Assembly (NCBI RefSeq): GCF_000787575.1
Contig: NW_012236509.1
Span: 312,001-376,000, forward strand
Reading direction: 5' to 3'
DNA from: Acytostelium subglobosum LB1
Taxonomy: Eukaryota > Evosea > Eumycetozoa > Acytosteliales > Acytosteliaceae
DNA length: 64,000 bases
Shown: positions 1-11,482 of the stretch, piece after piece
Layout: each line of letters starts with the position of its first letter
Position numbering within the stretch: position 1 is the first letter of the stretch
Program-made: the position numbers and the translations under genes
The notes under the pieces: generated by a model
What the model saw: the letters and a program-made list of their open reading frames with translations, nothing else
Database searches by the model: none
Told to the model about the DNA's origin: nothing

Positions 1-2
1 GC

Positions 3-485
3 AACTACCAGCCATTCAAGAAGTTTGGCATTGAGCTGGGTACGAAGAAGTCCGAGCAGGACGTGTTCAACAACTATTGCTGCCCGGCCGACAAAACTGT
101 CAACATCCACGCGTCGCAATACTCATCGCAGGACATTTACAGCCACAACTTTTACGCTGACTATATCAAGAACAGCGAGCAACTCAACTTTATCAACAGC
201 TCACTCAAGCCCACACCCGCCAAGGGTACGGTCAAGTGGTCGACCACACGCAATGGACAGAGACGCGCCAATGCACCCGAGGTCACCAAGCACGAGCTAC
301 AGACCGCCTTCTACTACTCATTCCTACAAACGCACAACAGCAATGCGCTGTACCCTGTATCATCAGACAACGAGTCCACCTACGTTGGCCACTCACAGAG
401 CATCAAGAACATGCTGCTACAGAAGGAGCCACCCCTCCAGTTTGGTTCACAGCGCACCAACTCATCGTACATACCGATCAGTTAG
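3..485 (+). CDS. 3' end of an unrecognised protein gene (5' part outside window)
   Basis: The frame is open from the first bases to a TAG at 483-485, giving about 160 residues of C-terminus. I do not recognise the family. The piece is hydrophilic with no membrane segment and is rich in Ser, Asn, Gln and Tyr. It starts within coding sequence (NYQPFKKFGIELG) and ends in NSSYIPIS. A Cys-Cys pair lies early (NNYCCPADK). The codon use is the GC-richer style of the other well-expressed genes here, and no GT...AG interruption is needed, so this is a terminal exon. It converges on the minus-strand lectin/TIG gene with a 45-base spacer. Confidence 0.7.
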   Translation, partial: NYQPFKKFGIELGTKKSEQDVFNNYCCPADKTVNIHASQYSSQDIYSHNFYADYIKNSEQLNFINSSLKPTPAKGTVKWSTTRNGQRRANAPEVTKHELQTAFYYSFLQTHNSNALYPVSSDNESTYVGHSQSIKNMLLQKEPPLQFGSQRTNSSYIPIS

Positions 486-530
486 TCCAATCATTCATTA
501 CATTCCATGTTGTATCATACTTCTTTATTT

Positions 531-3500
531 TTAGAGCTGTGCGTCGGTTGCCTTCATCTTCATCTGGGTCTTCATGATCTTCCTCTCTTGTTGGCTCCAT
601 ACTAACTTCTGCTTGATCAGCCATCCCGCTCCAACTGCTGCCGCCAGCAACACAGCGCCACATGTCACAGCAATGACGATGATCTTCCATTTGGGGAAGC
701 CGCTTGATGGGCACACCTCGGACTCGACACCAACCAAGCCCACCATGCTGGGATCGATTGTACATTGTTGGAAGTAGGGTAGGTTCAGAGCTGTCCAAAG
801 GGAGAATGTGTCGTTGGTGGGGGGCTGCGCGAGGATGAGCACATCGTCGCCTGATAGTTCGATAAAGTCCGATTGGACAACACGCTCATCCACAAAGAGA
901 TGGCTGGCAAACTTGACCTGAAGGATAGAGTTGCCTGCCACAACATGATATGAGTTGGTGGCCAGCTCCCCAGTGGTCGTAAGAGTCTCGCTGCATGGGC
1001 CCAGGGTAGTTCGGTTTGTCTTTGTCTCCATTATCACCTGGAGCGTGTGAAGGGTGCTGTTGAACGACCAATTGTAAAGAGATAGTACAATCTTGATTGA
1101 GTTGGCGGGGATTGGTATGAGCTGGCCTGCAAACTGGTATATTCCCGCGTCCTTGAACTGATACATGGTCATTGCAACAATGACTGGATCTTTGTTAAAC
1201 ACTCCTGTGATGACTCCCGAGCCATTGTCGGCAGTCCAAAAGATGTTGGCCATATCCAAAGTGCGCACAGTCTGACCCATGGGATTGAGTTCGCGTAGAT
1301 ACCTAATGCCTGACACAAAGTCCACACGTGATGGGTTGATCACAGTGCCATTGTTGCCAGATGGGTTGGTGTTGGTGTTGTCAGTGGGCTTGGTGCAGGC
1401 GGCCAATGTCCAGCCACTCTCACAGAAGCATGTGCCCTGTATACATCGACCATGGTCATTGCACAACGCACCACTTGGTGCCACTCTCGGACAGTTTGCG
1501 TCGTTGGCATAGTAGAACAACTGTTTGATCACTGTGAAGCCAGCCATTGTAAGATTAACAAACATCGACTTGTTGTCTGACTTGGCCAACATTCCATCAA
1601 ACTGACATGTCAGGATGGATGATGATAAGACTCGAGGGTTGTAGCATGGTGCTCTTGACACAGCTGCAGTTGTGTTGCTACCTATGGTAACTGACACATT
1701 GTTATCTGAGAAGTACCTGCCAGAGATTGTCAGTGTTGTTGAGATGTTCTCGTATCCAGGTGTAATCTCGGTCATCTCCATTGAGAGGTACTTGAAGTTG
1801 AATGCAGGTGCCTTGGTTCCATTTAATGATAGCTGAACTGATAGTGTCGTGTTGAGGCCGCCGGATGGCTTCGCCAAGGTACAGGCAATCTTGAGATGTG
1901 GTGTGATGAAGGTGATGTCTGTGCACTTGTCATGACCAATGCCCACGTCCAGGAGTGTTGGGTCGGTGTACAGGTTGGCTCCAGTGATTGTGAAACGGCC
2001 ACCATCAGGGTGCATTGACTTTATGTCTATGATCGTAGGTGGAGTGAACTTGATGTACTGTATAGATGAACGTTTGATGTCAAGACTAGTCGTCAGCACT
2101 ACTGGGAAGGGTCCTCCAAAACCAGGCGCCACGAAAAGTTTCAACTTTGGTGAATACAAGTCAATCTTGAAGTTAGACATGTTCACCGATTGATAAGTGA
2201 GTGTATAATTGGACAAGTATGTTCCACCTCTATTGATTGTCATCACCATTGGTCCACCTGAAGTTGGGAACTCTGTGACGTCAAGGGCGAAGCTAGGCTC
2301 TGTAAGTGATTGATTGATTGGTCAGTTGGGTGTGAGCAAGATTGAAACAACCTATCCCAGCATGCTTACTATCAATGTAGAACTCGGACAATGCTCCAAC
2401 ATAGTCTGATACTGGTGATGGGTAGTATGCTACAGAACTCAGGTTGAATTGATAGGGTAGTGAGCTGGTTGGAGGCAGGGCGGCAGGGTAGAGATTGACC
2501 TTTTGATAGGCCTTCGGACCGTCCATCACCTGAAAGTAGTTGGTCGTACTATTATAGTTTACAGATGTCCAGAAGAATGGTTGTGGATCATTTGGGAACG
2601 ATCGACATAGTAGTTTATACAAGTCCAGGGTACTCTGTGAGTCGATGTAGCCCTGGAAGGGTGTCAAGCCTTCAATCTTAAGACTGTGCGTGTACTTTAA
2701 AGAGCCAGTAAAGTTGCCAAACTGGGAGAAACAGGAGAAGAACCTGCCATTAGTGTCTGTGATTGGGCATCTTTGTTAGTCAAAGTAATTGATCGATTGA
2801 ATGAGTGATGTGATTGACTTACTGAAAGCAGGTTTGATTGCGGTGTGGAAGTTCTTGTCCACAGTGATGTTGATTGGGGAGAGATAGTTGTTGATGGTGC
2901 CAGAGAGTTGACATGTGATTAGTCCATCTTCGATGACATTTGGATTGATACATTGTGCTGGGTTGAGTCCAAGGTCAATGGCCAACACCAGCTTTGATGA
3001 AGTTCCAAAGTTCTTGCCAGTGATGGTCATCTGGCTGCCAGAGTTCAAGCTAAGATAGACAACGGCAATATGAGGTGATTGATATTGGAAGGTAGTCTTG
3101 AGTGTTACAGCACCATTGGACACCAATACATTGTATTGTCCCGTGCCAGCGGGGATGGATACTTGTAGCGAAGTCTTTGATATAACTCGGATGTTGGAGG
3201 CGGTGAATGATCGACCGTCTACATTCTTAAAGTTGACGGTAATCATTGCGGATGATGAAGTTGATGACAAGTTCATATTAAGTATGTTTGTGATCATTAT
3301 ATTGTCATCACCAATTGTACGAACTGGTTCGATGTATGGCAACTCCATGCCACCATACTCGCAAACGAATGGATACAACTTATTACCCTCCATATTATTC
3401 CAACAACTCTCCACTTGATCAAACCCAACATACTCCTCAACCAAGAATGGATAATCACTTGGTTCCATATAGTTGAAGTATGAATAATAAGGACTCTACA

Positions 3501-4040
3501 TTTGATTGATTTATCGAGTAAGTGTGTGAGTGGTGGGGTGGAATGATTCCAGTGTGTGATCAATCAATCAATCAATCAATTATATGATACATACCTCTCC
3601 TGTGAATGTGTTATACATTAGAGTACCTTTCTCAGGACCAGAGTTGTAGAGATAGATACCATGTTGATTAGTGTCATCACCTGATATCCAGAAATTCAAT
3701 CCATTGATATACCTTTGTTGAGCAACCAACAACAAGTCCATCTCTTGTACAGATGTCACTGTTGCAAGGTATCTAAAAGATCAATGAAGTATGTGAATAT
3801 GAGTATGAGTACGAAGTGAGATTGAGATGATACAATGACATACCCTGCTTGTCCATTGGGCAATGAGGTTGATGCACAGAACGTTAAAGCTTGGTGGACA
3901 GAGTAAGGTGTGCTGTAGATACGATAAGTATGATTATTTGTATTTAATATCTCTGTACCTGCCAAAGTTTGTGATTGGCAAAAGGAGTTGACCATGCATA
4001 ATCCAACAAAGAGTGTTATGAACATGGATTGAACAATCAT
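531..4040 (-). CDS. C-type lectin / IPT-TIG / EGF type I membrane protein
   Basis: Five exons read 4040-3844, 3772-3595, 3495-2823, 2756-2370 and 2299-531, phases consistent, for about 1067 residues. The N-terminus is a signal peptide (MIVQSMFITLFVGLCMVNS). Residues about 25-165 form a C-type lectin-like fold: an Ala/Cys helix, LNFWISGDD, then CWNN and YPFVCEYGG. After this come several IPT/TIG-type immunoglobulin-like repeats, including phrases such as SQMTITGKNFG and RFTITGANLYTDP. An EGF-like module with six cysteines lies near residue 750. One membrane helix (about 1017-1037) is followed by a short basic tail. This layout fits a cell-surface recognition or adhesion protein of the broad class that includes dictyostelid Tgr proteins, but the N-terminal lectin domain separates it from TgrB1/C1. 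The ligand is unknown. The acceptor of exon 4 was chosen because the nearer AG at 2771 breaks the frame. Confidence 0.82.
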
Positions 4041-5531
4041 ATTTGAATAAATAAATAATAAAAAATATAATAAATTGGTAAGTATTATTATCTGTTCTTT
4101 GGAATGTTGGACTGATAGAATGATTTAATGATTGATTGGCTTGGGAGTGAGTTGGCTTGGTAGTGTAAACTGATCGATCATCACATCACCCCTTCACTCA
4201 ATCAACCAAGGTCTGACCATCACTCACTCTTCTTGGACTCACCCAAGTTGTAAACATAAGGTTGACAATAGACAACACAAACATAAAATAGGAACGAGTG
4301 GAGTGGAGCTCCAACCAAGGGTTGACCAGGTATTGAGTTGAAGATATCTCCAATAATGTTAAGCTTTTGGGGTTTCATCTAAGTGATGGCGAATAAAGAT
4401 AGAGACAGACAGGGTATATTGAGCTTTGGGGTGGTCCTGATCCAGACCCGCCCCTCAAATGTAAAATAATCTTCGGGATCAGTAGGGAAGGGGTGGGGAT
4501 ATGATCAAATTCATCGGGTGTTGATGGCCATCAATCAGTCAACCCAGTCTGGGCAGGGCTATGACGTATCTGCAAACCATCTTAAGTTAGTATCACGGCA
4601 TGCATGGGTTACATGTGGCTGGCAGGGACCAACAAAGCAAAACAATATCTTTCGTAAAACAAGTGTTTGCTTACTTACTTTTTGTAATGTTCACGTGAAC
4701 ATTGTTTGTTGCCTGTTCACATCATACATTGATCAACTCGTGGAGAAGAGGAACCATGGTCAACAATATTAATAATAATAAACTCACTCTTAAGGTGAGC
4801 TTTAATGTGATGGCATTGATGGGGATTGATAGGTATTGGGCAAGGCAAGGCATTGCACAAACTAGTGATTGATTGCCGATAAAGGTTGGATGGGAACATT
4901 ACCTACTACTGTTCAATCTTTTGACTGGTATTTGGAGTGAAGTAAGACTTAGTGATGACATTGTAACCATTGGTTTTTGTACAGATCCCTGTTATTGATT
5001 GATTGATCTGATCGACTGTCATTTCTGTGTAGGTTATGTAATGGCATCATCGTTCAATAGATAGATACTATATCGTATCAATCGGTGTCTGGTCTGGCCT
5101 GTCTATTTGATTGTTTGAATGATTGATTGATTGAATGGTTGTTTGATCGATTGTTTGTTTCATTCAAACACCAACAAATATATAACTCTGATACAACAAA
5201 CATTACATTGTTTGAAGTTGATGAAGATATATGTTCATATATATAGTATACTTTATTTGTATACATTGTTGTTATCTGTTTGAACAAAAGTTGGTTGGAA
5301 TGAAACTTCATAAACTTGACCTGGGGTGTTTGGAATTCAATCAAAGAAAGACCACCAAACTTCAAAAAAATTGAGGGAAGGATTTGGATGGTCACAGGTC
5401 ACTGTCAGAGCCAGTGTGCACCGAAACTACACTCAAACAGGACAACCCTTTTGATATTATCTATTTATCACTTTACATTTATCTATATTTATATATATAT
5501 ATATATTAACATTTTTATAAAAGCATACAGG
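4041..5531. other. Divergent intergenic region between two surface-protein genes
   Basis: About 1.5 kb separates the start codons of the lectin/TIG gene (minus) and the Kelch gene (plus), so it should hold both promoters. It contains TGAT/GATT runs (about 4124-4140, 4990-5010 and 5110-5145), an AT-rich stretch with a TATATATATA run just before the Kelch start (5489-5510), and a perfect 18-base palindrome at 4686-4703. The open frames here are short, start in repeats and resemble nothing; I take none as a gene. Confidence 0.6.
4686..4703. promoter_or_regulatory. Perfect 18-base palindrome with CACGTG core
   Basis: AATGTTCACGTGAACATT equals its own reverse complement and is centred on the E-box hexamer CACGTG. 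A partial copy (GTTCACAT) follows at 4714. It lies near the middle of the divergent promoter region. A bHLH- or bZIP-like dimer site is a reasonable guess; no binding protein can be named. Confidence 0.4.
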
Positions 5532-7192
5532 ATGGCAAGACAGACTCGAATTTTGTCACTGTTAGTGTTCTCATTGGCACTGATAGGTGGAGGAATGGGT
5601 GTCCGTACGTAGACTTGCGAGGTCATGATTGATTGATTGAATGATTGAATGAATGAATGAACACTGACACACTGACACATCAATGAACAAACAAACAAAC
5701 AAACATATATATAAATATTATATATAATAGTGAACTTCTTGACAGATTCATGGATATTGATTATATTGTCGAATGCAAAGGCTGCACCAGCACCTGTAGC
5801 AGGTCACTCATCAGTGCTCAACCCTGTTAATAACACATTGGTTGTGTTTGGTGGCAACAACGCCAAGAACTACACCAACTCACTAAAGACCTACGATGTG
5901 GTCAACGATGCTTGGATCTCAATCAATGACACAACACCCAAGCCATCGAACCAGTTCATGCCGTCGCCTCGCTCGGGCCACGTCGCCATCACCACGCCCA
6001 CCAACATGATGTACGTCTTTGGTGGACGCAATGATACTACAATCTTCCAGGACATCTATAAATATGACATGGGTAAGGCTGCCGACGACATTCACCCCAA
6101 GTGATCACTCGGGTGGGCACGTGACTGACACACAACTCTCTCTCTCCGCCACACTCTAGTCGATGACATTTGGATCCAGCTCAACGTATCTGGCACACCA
6201 CCAGCACCAAGATATGGACACTCTGGTATCATGTACCCAATCACTAATGAGTTCCTGTTCTTTGGAGGCATGGGCACGACTGGCGTACTCAGCGACATTG
6301 TCAAGTTTGAGTTTGAGTCCAACACATGGTCCACGCTGCAGCCTGGCAACAACAACATCGTAGGACTTGGCGTCTATGGCCACTCAGCCGTCCTCAACAT
6401 GGCCAACCAGATGGTGGTCTTTGGCGGTATAGTCGACACCAACAACAAGACCACCGATCAGCTACAGTTCTTTGACGTCGTCCACGGCAACTGGGTCAAC
6501 CATACCCTCAACACCACCTCTGGTCACCCCGCCGCACGTTCAGGACACGCTGCGGTCATCACTCCACTCAATCAAATGCTTGTCTTTGGCGGTAACTTTG
6601 GTAACGGTGCCACTCAACAGACTTGGAAGTATGACTTTAGTAAGTTGAGTTCAATCCTGATCAATCAATCAATTCAATCACAAGTTAGAAGTATTGACTG
6701 ACACGATCATCATCCATTTAGCCTACAACACTTGGTTGACTGTCAGCCCTACTGGATATGGCCCAGATCACGGACTTTATGGACAGACTTGCACATCGAC
6801 TCTGTTCAACACAATGATGGTCTTTGGTGGCCAATCGTCTGGATCAGACTTTTACAACGACATCTTCAAGTACAACATCATCACATCAGTGCTTCGATCA
6901 CAGAGTGATGGAGTGGTGCTGGTTGTTCTGTTGACGATCGTGTGCTCCATGATCATTGGTCTTTGTTTCGCTCTTGACCTGATGGCTGAGAAGAATGAGA
7001 TTGAGCGTTTGGAGCGTCTAGAGCAGGAGGCTGCCACCAACGAATTGAAGAAGGTCACCAGTAAGTACCCTCTTTGCCTTGCAAGGCTGTCAACATGAAC
7101 ACTTCACTTACTGACACCATCACCACCAACCAGTTGCTAAGGAGAAGAAGAAGTCAAAGGAGGAGAGACAGCCACTCTTTGAAACATTTTAA
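5532..7192 (+). CDS. Kelch-repeat type I membrane protein
   Basis: Exons are 5532-5604, 5731-6072 (or 5746-6072), 6160-6639, 6722-7060 and 7134-7192, giving 430 (or 425) residues. Both acceptors of exon 2 stay in frame. The first exon is a signal peptide (MARQTRILSLLVFSLALIGG). The ectodomain has Kelch blades, seen as repeating GHS/GHA, FGG and a Trp or Tyr-Asp spaced about 50-60 residues apart (VVFGG, YVFGG, LFFGG, VVFGG, LVFGG, MVFGG). A single membrane helix (about 361-384, VVLVVLLTIVCSMIIGL) is followed by an acidic/basic heptad-like tail with Leu, Glu and Arg and a C-terminus RQPLFETF. The Kelch propeller would face outside, which is less usual than the cytosolic BTB-Kelch form. It shares a divergent promoter region with the lectin/TIG gene. 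Confidence 0.85.
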
Positions 7193-7390
7193 GATATTAA
7201 CATCAACCAATCAAACATTCAAACAATCAATCATATTGCCTGGCGGCACCATCGTCCCATCATCCCACCTTTCATCACATCACACATATGCTGATTCGAC
7301 CAAACTGGTTCAGGACACATTCATCAAGTCATACTCCAAGACAGACACAACCCTCAATGTACAAGTTGATGACGATTGGATGTAGACACA

Positions 7391-7394
7391 AGTA

Positions 7395-7438
<44 letters not shown>
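7391..7438. repeat. (AAT)n microsatellite
   Basis: About 15 AAT/ATA trinucleotides sit in the spacer between the convergent Kelch gene and the 1186-residue gene. Confidence 0.95.
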
Positions 7439-7471
7439 TTAATACTTGGATTGATTGACCGCATCCATGCA

Positions 7472-10400
7472 TTATGGGGAAGACACAGGTGAGTCGACTG
7501 GTGTAGTTGGACAGGTCCATCGTTTGAATATGTTTATGGAGGCCGCCATCTGATGGAAACCAAGAGGTTGAAGAGCTTTGATTAGCATTTGTTGATTTAG
7601 AAACAAGGTTATTGGGCTATTGGGGTTTGGGCTATTGGGGTTCGGACCAAGGTAGGGGTCATGGGTTTGTAGTGGTTCCAGGACAAATGAAATAAGAGTC
7701 AGACTGTTGAATATCGTTTGACTAAGGTGGGCCACAAGATGATCCAGATGCGTCTGGAGCGTGCCGTTGGCATCCATCGTGGCCATTGATCTAATGTCGA
7801 ACAGCCTAATGTAAAGTGATCTTAGAGGAGTGGTTACATCTGGTAGTACTTCTGACACATCTTTGAGGTCTGGCAGGGTGATGTTCAACGTGTGCAAATG
7901 TTTGAGGTCTTCGTAGATGAGTCTAGATGATTCCCCAAAGTAATTGGAATTATCATAGTATTCATAATAACTGAGTTGAAGTTCTCTTAAGTTGCCCATT
8001 CTACTTGTGACTGTGGGGAATTGGTACGAATCTGAATGCTGATCGAAACCAAAGATCAATGATGTGATGTGTTGCAGATCATCTGAAGTCATCCCGTATA
8101 CACTGAAAGAGCTCTCATTTTTGGTCATGTCCAGGACGAATGATCTCTCTATTGCATGGTTGGCAGGCAGGAGCAGGAATGGGTTTTTGGGCATGGTTGA
8201 GTGGATGTCAATCTTTTGAATGAGTGGATTGTCTTTGATGTAATGATCGTAGAGGTGTTCGAATAATTGTTCCATTGGGAAATTATGTTCGTAGGATCTA
8301 ATGGTGTTTGGACCATAGGTATCGGGGTCGATGTGATCTATTCGAGAGTTTGTAGGTGCATCGACAAATGTTATGTGTCTGATGTTTGGAACATGGACAA
8401 ATGGTACCAAAATCATTGGATAACTAGAGCACAGTGGTATTGTTATGGACTGGAGTCGTTCCAAGCATATGGGCAGATGCGCAAGGGGAATATGGACCAA
8501 GTCTTTGAAATGTAGGTGCAGGGGCGGGGTGCGAAGGAGACAGAACTCCGATCCAATGTTGATCATTGATAGAATGGGCAATGTTGGGAGGACATTGTTT
8601 GATAATGCCATGCTGACAGCCTTGTGGAGTAGTTTAGAGACAGTGGAGAGATGCACCAACGATGGAACATCATGTGGATATGCGAGCACAATGAATTCAA
8701 CGATGTATGCCATGAGCAGATGAGAGAGCATGGGGAGTGGTGCCATTGGAGTGTCTTCACTGATGATTGTTTCTTTAGATTTAGCAAACAGGTTCTCTTT
8801 GAGTATCGAGTTGTTCTTGAACTGTTTGAATATTTGTCGATGCTTGATGTACTCTGGGTGTTGCGTGTCGAACTTCTCCAACAAGCTGTGCTTTACCTCC
8901 TTGTAGTTGCTAGGGGCTGAGTGGATGGCGTCCATCAACTGAAAGGAGTAGTTATATTTGAGGAAATGGAACGTGGTAGCTGGATTGGGCTTTAGCAAGC
9001 TCTCGATGAACTTCATTTTGCGAAACTCATTGTCATGGATATGATTATTGATGTTGTTGTCAATGTATCGAAACCATATTTGGGTGGGGTTGATGGACGA
9101 GTCGATGAATTGCTGTATGAATTCCTTTGGTTCCTCTTTGAGCTTCCCAAGGATATCGTCGATGGCCGCATCGCCGAGATAGCCCAGCGCATTGATTTGT
9201 ATGAGCAGATGTATGTTGCCCACAGGAAACTGTCTCCAATTGTTGTCAATGTACTGCTTGACCTCTGTCGGGAACTGTTGCAGTATCTCGTCAGTTATAT
9301 CGGGAGCATGCTCACCTTGTAGTTGTAGAAGAATGTTCATTGCTAGCCCAAATAATGGTAGTGCTGAGCAGTGTGACAGCTGAAACAGTCCAACAGCGCC
9401 ACGAATGATGAGCGTAGAGTCCTCGTCGTCGGACACCCATAAACGACTCCAATGATAGTTAAAAATGTTGATCTGTTGAATGGACAGGGACAGTCGCTTG
9501 ATTATTTCTTGAATAGGAGATTCATCAAGGTATGCATCAGGCGTTCGTTGGAAACCTCCATTGATACTGTCGAGTAGAACAAGGGAGCAGTTTCTGGACA
9601 TTGTGTGTCTTGGTTGAATTAGCCATTTTGTGATTTGTTGTTCATATTCTATAAAGAACTATTTGATTATGGATGTGATTAGTACTCAGTTGTGGTATGA
9701 TCTTAATCCAATTGGTGGATATATTACCTTTAGGAACGATTTACACTCCAACTTGATAAGTGTGTTGCGCAATACGAATGAGTCCAAGTGGTCGAGGCAT
9801 GATTTGAGACAGGAGTCGAATGAGCGCACATAAGGGAATAATGTCGTATATACATCGTCCATGTCCTTTCGACCTGTAAACTGACTGATCATCATATCCT
9901 GGTTGTCGCCATTGTTGATGATGTCGTCACCCAAGAGTGAAAGTACTTTACTGATAACATTTGAATAGCGAGAGTATTCGTTTGTGCTTAGCTTGAATGT
10001 GACTAGGGATCTGTTGTTTGTGTTGAGTAGGGTCAGAGTACTGGAGTTGGGTCTAACGAATCAAAGAGGTTCAAGTATGCTTACTCAAAGACAGCCTGTC
10101 TGTTGGACTTGGAGACAAGATGTGGTGGCAGTGAACCCCTATTTACCACTGATGAGAAGTATTCCATCCTGTTGGCAGTGCTTGATGATGGGTCATCAAA
10201 CAACCATCGGTTCATCTCTTGATTAAACCGTTCCTCACCAAAGGCAGCGGTGATATTGTCTTGGCAGCTGAGAATTTCCTTGTAGTTCATCATGAGTTGA
10301 AAGTATAGTTCGAACATAAGCTCTACTTGTTCGTGTTGTTGATTTGCTCGCAGAGGTGTGAGCAGAGTGTTGAGAAATTCGGGATTGATAAGGACAAAGA

Positions 10401-11245
10401 GTGACCAGTGTCTAGTGTGGATGGCAGTATCGAGGAAGGCCAAGGCGTAGGCGAATGGTACACGTGCGTACAGTAGCCTGCCAATATGTTCATACACATC
10501 AGGAGAATACTCTCTACTTGGATTGGCAAGTAGCCTTGTTACCAGTGGCAACAGTTGATCTTTGAAGTAGGTCCACAGTTCATTGGGGAAAGGCGAGTTC
10601 AGCGCCAAGTCTACTAACGTCTTGAAGAGTTGAGGGTTGACCTGTTTATGAGCAAGGTGCACTCTCAAATGTGATACAATGTTGTGTAGTGGTGGTCCAA
10701 TTTCGGCACAGTTGCAATGCTTGCTCACAAGTGTCGTTGATGGACGGTTGTCATCATTGGACCATTCATTCGTTGAGATCAGTTTGACAATGGGATGAAT
10801 AGTGATTGATTGTTGTTGTTGTTGAGGAGGAGGAGGTGATGCAGGGGCTTCCAGCCTCACTTCCAATACTATAAGGAATGCCTTTTTTGTGAACCTAAAC
10901 TTTGTCAATCTAATAGTATTCCGTTTCTGTAGCAGTTGATCTTTGTTTATAGATGTCTCAAATGCTGCAGGTATAAAGTGCACCCCATCGGTAAGTGTTG
11001 CCCTATAAAGTATGTATGTATTGTTTGGTTAGTATCTCTATCATTATCTCTATCTCTATCTCTATCTTTATCTTTATCTCTATCTCTATCTCTATCTCTA
11101 TCTCTATCACTTACGTGAGTCTAGGCGGTGATGAATTACCATTGACAGGCAGGCTGTGTACTTGTAGCTGTATGTCACACTTGTGAATGATGTTGGTGTC
11201 GAGAGATATTGAGAAACTCTCGATATGGTAATCTAAGTTATCCAT
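7472..11245 (-). CDS. Large orphan protein, about 1186 residues
   Basis: Four exons join in phase: 11245-11115, 11002-10085, 10052-9728 and 9658-7472. The product starts MDNLDYHIESFSIS and ends PVDSPVSSP. I do not recognise the family. The N-terminal third is helical with a run of amphipathic helices (about residues 130-300, for example YARVPFAYALAFLDTAIHTRHW). A segment near 740-800 (LPMLSHLLMAYIVEFIVLAYP...VSKLLHKAVSMAL) looks like the F-box-like helices that open many dictyostelid leucine-rich proteins. The final 350 residues alternate Leu-rich strands (LQSITIPLC, LRELQLSYYEYYDN, LHTLNITLPDL) as in irregular LRRs. No signal peptide or membrane segment is seen. Acceptor 9659 of the last exon was chosen because the nearer AG leads to a stop. 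It faces mlh1 across a 237-base divergent spacer. Confidence 0.75.
11039..11107. repeat. (TCTATC)n / GATAGA hexanucleotide repeat in intron
   Basis: A TCTATC/TTTATC tandem array fills most of the first intron of the large orphan gene; on the sense strand it reads GATAGA. Confidence 0.9.
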
Positions 11246-11482
11246 CTCCAATCTCTTTGTGTTTGTATGTTTATGAATGATTCAGAATGTGTGTAGTTGT
11301 TACAAAAGAGATATGTGTCCCGGTTTGACACATCATTTCAAATTGCCTCATTTGGCAAGAAAGAATGAGATATCATTTCTAAGAATGACATGACTTCAAC
11401 ATTGTTGAGTAGTTCACTTTGGACTTTACTTTTGGTTCATTAATCAATTCATCAACAACAGATAATAATAATATATGTGATC

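Noticed and set aside
4518-4772. Open frame of 84 codons in the lectin/Kelch spacer
   Set aside because: Composition not protein-like, overlaps the palindrome and repeats, no homology recognised.
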